A stretch of 52,424 nucleotides of DNA from an uncultured Clostridia bacterium. GTDB taxonomy: Bacteria; Bacillota; Clostridia; UMGS1883. The notes under the pieces are model-generated. The model did not search any database and was not told the origin of the DNA. It saw only the letters and a program-made list of their open reading frames with translations. The stretch is from assembly GCA_934476455.1 (NCBI GenBank), contig CAKSNY010000018.1, forward strand, positions 1 to 52,424, read 5' to 3'. Shown one piece after another: positions 48,265 to 52,424 of this stretch; the first letter of the stretch is position 1; every line of letters begins with the position of its first letter. The translations under genes were made by a program, and so were the position numbers.

Positions 48265-49410
48265 GTGGAGATAACAGATTACAGAAACAAAATAGACGCC
48301 ATTGATGAAAAGATGGTAAAGCTTTTTTGCGAAAGAATGGAGCTGGCAAAGGACATTGCCTCCTACAAAAAGGAAAACGGGCTTCCCGTGCTTGACACCG
48401 AGCGTGAAAGAAAGCTTTTGGATAAGGTTGAAAACGCTGCGGGCAGCGATATGGGCGATTACACGCGCCGCCTTTATACCACCGCGCTGGAGCTTTCGCG
48501 CTCGTACCAAAACAGCTTAAACCTCGGTGCGTCCGCACTTACAAAAAGCATTGAGGATGCCCTCTCAAAAACACCGCAGCTTTTTCCCGAAAAGGCGGTT
48601 GTTGCGTGTCAGGGCGTAGAGGGTGCATACAGTGTACGCGCGTGTGAAAAGCTGTTTGAAAAACCCTCCGTTATGTATTTTCAAACGTTTGACGCAGTGT
48701 TTAAGGCGGTTGAAAAAGGGCTTTGCGAATACGGTGTGGTACCGCTTGAAAACAGCACCGCCGGCTCTGTGAATATGACGTATTCGCTTATGGACAGATA
48801 CCGTTTCCATATAGTGCGCAGCACCAAAATACAGATAGAGCACTGCCTGCTTACACAAAACGGCACAAAGCTCGGCGATATTAAAAAGGTGTATTCCCAC
48901 CCGCAGGCAATAGAGCAGTGCAGCGTATTTTTAGACTCTTTGGGAAAAGATGTAGAGGTAATTCCCTGTGAAAACACAGCGATGGCCGCAAAGCGCGTAA
49001 GTGAGACGGGCGCAGGCTCGGCGGCGATAGCCTCGGAAAAATGCTGCGCGGAATATAACCTTTCGGCTGCAGAAAAAAATATTCAAAACACCGACAATAA
49101 CTACACGCGCTTTATCTGTTTCTCAAAGGATATACAGATTTTCCCCGGAGCGGATAAAACAAGCCTTCTTGTAAGAACGCCGCACCGCGTGGGCGCACTT
49201 TATCACGTTATGGCACAGCTTTATTCAAACGGTATAAATATATTAAAGCTTGAAAGCCGCCCCATTCCGGGAAGTGATTTCGAGTTTATGTTCTACTTTG
49301 ATTTAGAGGGCTCGGTATATTCGGAAAGACTGCTTAACGCCATAAGAAGCATAGAAAACACGCTTGGTACGCAAAACGTAAAATATCTCGGGAGCTACAG
49401 AGAAAAATGA
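48265..49410 (+). CDS. pheA: Bifunctional chorismate mutase/prephenate dehydratase
   Basis: A 381-residue P-protein with three domains: AroQ-type chorismate mutase (about 1-85: YRNKIDAIDEKMVKLFCERMELAKDIASYKKENG), prephenate dehydratase (about 105-285: VACQGVEGAYSVRACEKLF, FDAVFKAVEKGLCEYGVVPLENSTAGSV, NNYTRFICFS) and an ACT regulatory domain (about 297-378: HRVGALYHVM and KLESRPIPGSDFEFMFYFD, the Phe-binding ESRP motif). It makes phenylpyruvate and should be inhibited by Phe. ATG 48256 touches AAGGAG and cannot be used well; GTG 48265, 9 bases away, is my start. Confidence 0.95.
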   Translation: MEITDYRNKIDAIDEKMVKLFCERMELAKDIASYKKENGLPVLDTERERKLLDKVENAAGSDMGDYTRRLYTTALELSRSYQNSLNLGASALTKSIEDALSKTPQLFPEKAVVACQGVEGAYSVRACEKLFEKPSVMYFQTFDAVFKAVEKGLCEYGVVPLENSTAGSVNMTYSLMDRYRFHIVRSTKIQIEHCLLTQNGTKLGDIKKVYSHPQAIEQCSVFLDSLGKDVEVIPCENTAMAAKRVSETGAGSAAIASEKCCAEYNLSAAEKNIQNTDNNYTRFICFSKDIQIFPGADKTSLLVRTPHRVGALYHVMAQLYSNGINILKLESRPIPGSDFEFMFYFDLEGSVYSERLLNAIRSIENTLGTQNVKYLGSYREK

Positions 49411-50630
49411 TGAATATATATCTCATTGCAAAAAAGCTTTCACATTCGTTTTCACCGCAGATACATTCGCGTCTTGCCTCCTATAACTATAAGCTTTGCC
49501 CGCTTTTACCCGAGGAATTGCCGCAGTTTTTTAAAGAGCGTAATTTTGACGGGCTTAACGTAACCATTCCGTATAAAACAGAGGTAATAAATTACCTTGA
49601 CGATATATCGCCGGAGGCGCGCGAAATAGGCGCGGTAAATACGGTTGTAAACCGCGGCGGTGTTTTGACGGGCTACAATACCGACTACTACGGCTTTATG
49701 TATGCGGTTAAAAGAAGCGGGATTGATGTATGCGGCAAAAAAGCCGTTGTAATAGGAGGGGGCGGTGCGTCAAAGCCGGTGTGCCTTGCGCTGGGTGCGC
49801 TCGGCGCACAAAGCGTGAGGGTGCTTACGCATAAGCTTAACAATCCGGAAACACTGCCGCAATTTTTCGATGCGCAGGTTCTTGTAAACGCTTCGCCCGT
49901 GGGGATGTACCCGGAAAACGGCAAAGCCCCCGTTAATCTTGAGGATTTTTCGCATTGCGAGGGCGTTATAGACCTTATTTACAACCCGTCTTTAACGGCG
50001 CTTTTGCTTGATGCACGCGCCCGCGGTATAAAATATGAAAACGGGCTTTCAATGCTGGTGGCACAGGCAAAGCGCGCGTGTGAGATATTTACGGGCAGTG
50101 ATATTGAGGACGACATGATAGAAACCGTCAGAAAAGATGTGGAAAGCGAAACAAAAAACATTATTATTGTAGGTATGCCGGGAAGCGGAAAAACAACCGT
50201 AGGAGAGCTTGTTTCAAAAAAGCTTAACCGAAAATTCTGCGACTGCGACAAATTTTTGGAGGAAAACGGCACATCCCCCGCAGAGACGATTAAAAGCAAG
50301 GGCGAGGCATTTTTCCGCAAAGAGGAAACAGAGGCTCTCAGCCATCTTTGCAGCCAAAGCGGGCTTGTTATATCAACGGGCGGCGGCGCGGTAACGGTAA
50401 AGGAAAATTACGGCATTTTACATCAGAACGGGTTTGTCGTATACCTTTCACGCGGGGAAGAATTTCTGGAAACCGCCGGCAGACCTCTTTCTTTAAAAAA
50501 CGGCGTACAAACGCTTTTTAAGGAAAGAGAGCCGCTGTATGAAAGCTTTTCCGACATAAAAATTTCAAACGATACAACACCGGAGGGTGCTGCACAAAAA
50601 ATCGTTGACAGCTTTTTAAGGAGGAAATAA
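49407..50630 (+). CDS. aroE-aroK: Fused shikimate dehydrogenase-shikimate kinase
   Basis: A 407-residue fusion. Residues 1 to about 245 are AroE: KLSHSFSPQIHSRL (substrate serines), FDGLNVTIPYKTEV (catalytic lysine), GAVNTV, TGYNTDYYGF, NADP site VVIGGGGASKPVCLALG, and ENGLSMLVAQAKRACEIFTG. Residues from about 250 are AroK: IIIVGMPGSGKTTVGELVSKKLNRKFCDCDKFLEE (P-loop and shikimate-binding aspartate), GEAFFRKEETEAL, STGGGAV and the lid RPLSLKNGVQTLFKEREPLYE. One chain would thus do two consecutive steps, dehydroshikimate to shikimate 3-phosphate. Both active sites look complete. ATG 49407 overlaps the pheA stop. Confidence 0.95.
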   Translation: MMNIYLIAKKLSHSFSPQIHSRLASYNYKLCPLLPEELPQFFKERNFDGLNVTIPYKTEVINYLDDISPEAREIGAVNTVVNRGGVLTGYNTDYYGFMYAVKRSGIDVCGKKAVVIGGGGASKPVCLALGALGAQSVRVLTHKLNNPETLPQFFDAQVLVNASPVGMYPENGKAPVNLEDFSHCEGVIDLIYNPSLTALLLDARARGIKYENGLSMLVAQAKRACEIFTGSDIEDDMIETVRKDVESETKNIIIVGMPGSGKTTVGELVSKKLNRKFCDCDKFLEENGTSPAETIKSKGEAFFRKEETEALSHLCSQSGLVISTGGGAVTVKENYGILHQNGFVVYLSRGEEFLETAGRPLSLKNGVQTLFKEREPLYESFSDIKISNDTTPEGAAQKIVDSFLRRK

Positions 50631-50632
50631 TT

Positions 50633-51061
50633 GTGAAAATTCTTGTAATAAACGGTCCGAATATAAATATGCTGGGTATTCGCGAGCCTGCCGTATACGG
50701 CGAAAGCACCTACGAGGATTTGAAAAACAAAATACTTTCGTGGGCAGACGGGCGCGGCGTTTCCGCAGAGCTTTTTCAGTCAAACCACGAGGGCGAAATT
50801 GTGGATAAAATACAATCGGCGTACGGCATTTTTGATGCAATTGTCATAAACCCTGCGGCGTATACGCACACAAGCGTTGCAATACTTGACGCGCTTAAAG
50901 CGGTAAACCTGCCCACCGTTGAGGTGCATATATCCGATATTTCCCAAAGAGAGGATTTCCGCAAATTTTCATATGTGTCTCTTTATGCCAAAAAAATGAT
51001 ATGCGGCAAAGGTTTTGACGGATATACGGAAGCAATGGAATTTTTGACAAATCACTCTTGA
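50633..51061 (+). CDS. aroQ: Type II 3-dehydroquinate dehydratase
   Basis: A 142-residue dodecameric-type dehydroquinase: ILVINGPNINMLGIREPAVYG (catalytic tyrosine region), FQSNHEGEIVDKI, VINPAAYTHTSVAILDAL (catalytic histidine) and VEVHISDISQREDFRKFSYVS. It converts 3-dehydroquinate to 3-dehydroshikimate, supplying the step before the AroE-AroK fusion and completing the pathway in this operon. GTG 50633 follows AAGGAGG, two bases after the preceding stop. No terminator is visible behind it. Confidence 0.96.
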   Translation: MKILVINGPNINMLGIREPAVYGESTYEDLKNKILSWADGRGVSAELFQSNHEGEIVDKIQSAYGIFDAIVINPAAYTHTSVAILDALKAVNLPTVEVHISDISQREDFRKFSYVSLYAKKMICGKGFDGYTEAMEFLTNHS

Positions 51062-51087
51062 AAAACCACCTGTCTGTATGCTACAAT
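51058..51087 (+). promoter_or_regulatory. Possible promoter of the PfkB kinase gene
   Basis: TTGAAA (51058-51063), 18 bases, TACAAT (51082-51087). The -35 overlaps the aroQ stop; readthrough from the aro operon is also possible. Confidence 0.4.
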
Positions 51088-51107
51088 AAAAACGGACGGT
51101 GATAAGA

Positions 51108-52136
51108 ATGGATTTTATTAAGAAAAACGGAGAATTTGACCTTATCGGCTTCGGCGAAGTTATGCTGCGCCTTTCACCGCCGGATAAGGAGAAAATATCT
51201 CAAAGCGAGGTGTTTGAAAAAAACGCCGGCGGCAGCGAGCTTAACGTGGTTTCGGGTGCGGCGATGCTGGGCATACGCTCGGCACTTATAACAAAGCTGC
51301 CGAAAAATAAAATGGGGCATTTTATCTGCCGCAAAATACGTTACGGAAACGTAAGCGATGACTACATAACCTACGATTCCACGCCGGACGCGCGGTTAGG
51401 GCTTTACTATTACGAAAGCGGTGTTTATCCCAGAAAATCGTCTGTTGTGTACGACCGTAAAAACAGCTCGGTTTGCTCGCTTCAGACAGAGGAAATTCCC
51501 GCAGACGTATACGAAAAAACAAGAATGTTTCATATAAGCTCTATATCGCTTGCGCTTGACAAAAACCTTCGTGAAACTGCGATAGACACAATAAAAAAGA
51601 TGAAAGAACACGGCGTAGCAATAAGCTTTGATGTAAACTACCGCGCCACGCTTTGGTCCGAGGAGGAGGCACGGCGCGTAATAGAAGCCGTATTTCCTAT
51701 GGTGGATGTGCTTTTTGTCTCGGAGGAAACCTCGCGCAGGATGCTTTGCCGAACAGGCACCCTTGAGGAGATAATGCAGGGCTATGCGCGCGATTACGGG
51801 TGCAGGGTTGTTGCGACCACCCGCAGAGAGGTTATAAGCCCCACGCGCCATAATTTCGGATCTAAAATCTATTATAACGGCAGCTTTTACGAGGAGGAAC
51901 CCTACCGCAATATTGAGGTTATAGACAGGATAGGCAGCGGCGACGCCTACGTTGCGGGCGTGCTGTATGCAATTCTTAAGGAGGGCAGCATAAAGCGTGC
52001 GCTTCAGATAGGAAATGCACTGTCGGCTGTTAAAAATACCGTTTCGGGCGATATGTCCGCAAGCAGTATTGACGAGATAGAAAGTATTATATCCTCGCAC
52101 AATGCGGTGGGCAGACAGGATGAAATGGTCAGATAG
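51108..52136 (+). CDS. PfkB family carbohydrate kinase (KdgK-like)
   Basis: A 342-residue ribokinase-fold kinase: DLIGFGEVMLRLSPPDKEKI, NAGGSELNVVSGAAMLGI (substrate-binding GG), FDVNYRATLWSEEEARR, and the catalytic motif DRIGSGDAYVAGVLYAI with its aspartate and anion hole. The pattern is closest to 2-keto-3-deoxygluconate kinases (inference); a fructokinase-like substrate cannot be excluded. The typical GAGDAF is GSGDAY here. ATG 51108 follows GGACGGTGAT. It has no obvious link to aromatic synthesis despite lying 46 bases behind aroQ. Confidence 0.88.
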   Translation: MDFIKKNGEFDLIGFGEVMLRLSPPDKEKISQSEVFEKNAGGSELNVVSGAAMLGIRSALITKLPKNKMGHFICRKIRYGNVSDDYITYDSTPDARLGLYYYESGVYPRKSSVVYDRKNSSVCSLQTEEIPADVYEKTRMFHISSISLALDKNLRETAIDTIKKMKEHGVAISFDVNYRATLWSEEEARRVIEAVFPMVDVLFVSEETSRRMLCRTGTLEEIMQGYARDYGCRVVATTRREVISPTRHNFGSKIYYNGSFYEEEPYRNIEVIDRIGSGDAYVAGVLYAILKEGSIKRALQIGNALSAVKNTVSGDMSASSIDEIESIISSHNAVGRQDEMVR

Positions 52137-52141
52137 GATGC

Positions 52142-52184
52142 TCTTTCAGCGGTGTAACGGTTGAAAGCTTACACCGCTGAAAGA
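52142..52184 (+). terminator. Terminator after the PfkB kinase gene
   Basis: Sixteen perfect pairs (52142-52157 with 52169-52184) around an 11-base loop, then TTTTT. Confidence 0.9.
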
Positions 52185-52209
52185 TTTTTGAAAAATGCGA
52201 AAAAAATGC

Positions 52210-52238
52210 TTGACTTTTAAAAAACTGTATATTATAAT
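52210..52238 (+). promoter_or_regulatory. Promoter of the terminal tRNA cluster
   Basis: TTGACT (52210-52215), 17 bases, TATAAT (52233-52238), 31 bases before tRNA-Met. Confidence 0.75.
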
Positions 52239-52269
52239 ATAGGACGTGTCAAGCAGTGGTGTTGGACAT

Positions 52270-52346
52270 GGCGGCGTAGCTCAGTTGGCTAGAGCAAACG
52301 GTTCATACCCGTTAGGTCGGTGGTTCGAGCCCACTCGCCGCTACCA
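52270..52346 (+). tRNA. tRNA-Met (elongator, anticodon CAT)
   Basis: Acceptor GGCGGCG with CGCCGCT, D-arm AGCTCAGTTGGCTAGAGC, anticodon arm AACGG-TTCATAC-CCGTT, T-arm GTGG-TTCGAGC-CCAC, discriminator A and encoded CCA. A paired first position and the absence of three G-C pairs at the base of the anticodon stem exclude the initiator. The body closely resembles Bacillus elongator tRNA-Met. Confidence 0.93.
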
Positions 52347-52350
52347 CTTC

Positions 52351-52424
52351 GGCCCGTTGGTCAAGCGGTTAAGACACCGCCCTTTCACGGCGGTAACACG
52401 AGTTCAAATCTCGTACGGGTCACC
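52351..52424 (+). tRNA. tRNA-Glu (anticodon TTC), last base cut by window end
   Basis: Acceptor GGCCCGT with ACGGGTC, D-arm GGTCAAGCGGTTAAGAC, anticodon arm CCGCC-CTTTCAC-GGCGG giving TTC, T-arm CGAG-TTCAAAT-CTCG, discriminator A, then CC at the window edge. It follows tRNA-Met by 4 bases and probably continues into a longer tRNA cluster. Confidence 0.93.

Overview
The window is a chromosomal stretch from a low-to-moderate GC Gram-positive bacterium, most likely a member of the Clostridia (Bacillota). The reasons are near-consensus sigma-A promoters (TTGACA/TATAAT with 17-base spacers), strong AGGAGG-type ribosome binding sites, frequent GTG and TTG starts, Firmicutes-type families (WalJ, RqcP, M18 aminopeptidase, pyrimidine-nucleoside phosphorylase) and tRNAs with encoded CCA. 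It is mostly housekeeping and nutrient uptake. I see no prophage, CRISPR array, toxin-antitoxin pair or intact transposase.

Layout. 1-5.5 kb: the end of a small membrane protein gene, a membrane-bound AraC regulator convergent with a GH92 glycoside hydrolase, then a gene-poor stretch with an unassigned structured-RNA candidate, a tRNA-Arg and a duplicated tRNA end. 5.5-13.5 kb: a ComM-like ATPase, a 38-residue lipoprotein followed by an array of hairpins between two identical palindromes, a nucleotidyltransferase, and a five-gene branched-chain amino acid ABC operon (livJ-H-M-G-F). 13.5-21 kb: tRNA-Gly, dnaG-rpoD, then a DtxR-type regulator divergent from an iron-uptake operon (feoA-feoA-feoB-small Cys-rich membrane protein-DUF2325) whose promoter carries two palindromic operators. 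21-26.5 kb: an AraC/cupin regulator divergent from a sugar isomerase/dehydrogenase pair, a DUF1858 protein, a membrane protein, and cdd-pdp for pyrimidine salvage. 26.5-37.4 kb: holA-M18 peptidase-rqcP-tex, a polar amino acid ABC system, and murA-walJ-rlmH-GIY-YIG-EamA. 37.4-43 kb: a fold-back element, gdhA with a C_GCAxxG_C_C protein, degenerate REP-like and tRNA-like debris, tRNA-Asn, a thioredoxin reductase-like flavoprotein and an HtrA protease.

42.8-51.1 kb is the most coherent system. Eight tightly packed genes (aroF-tyrA-aroB-aroA-aroC-pheA-aroEK-aroQ) encode every shikimate step plus the committed steps to phenylalanine and tyrosine. One gene fuses shikimate dehydrogenase to shikimate kinase. 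In front lies what reads as a classical transcription attenuator: a 27-codon leader peptide with six consecutive Tyr/Phe codons, a hairpin over those codons, a possible antiterminator and a strong terminator before aroF. A PfkB-family sugar kinase and the start of a tRNA cluster (Met, Glu) close the window.

The least explained parts are the intergenic structures: the RNA candidate near 4.9 kb, three fold-back or hairpin-array elements (7.26-7.52, 20.82-21.04 and 37.41-37.73 kb), and the repeated tRNA fragments beside tRNA-Arg and tRNA-Asn. All function calls come from reading translated sequence and motifs by eye. No database search was run.
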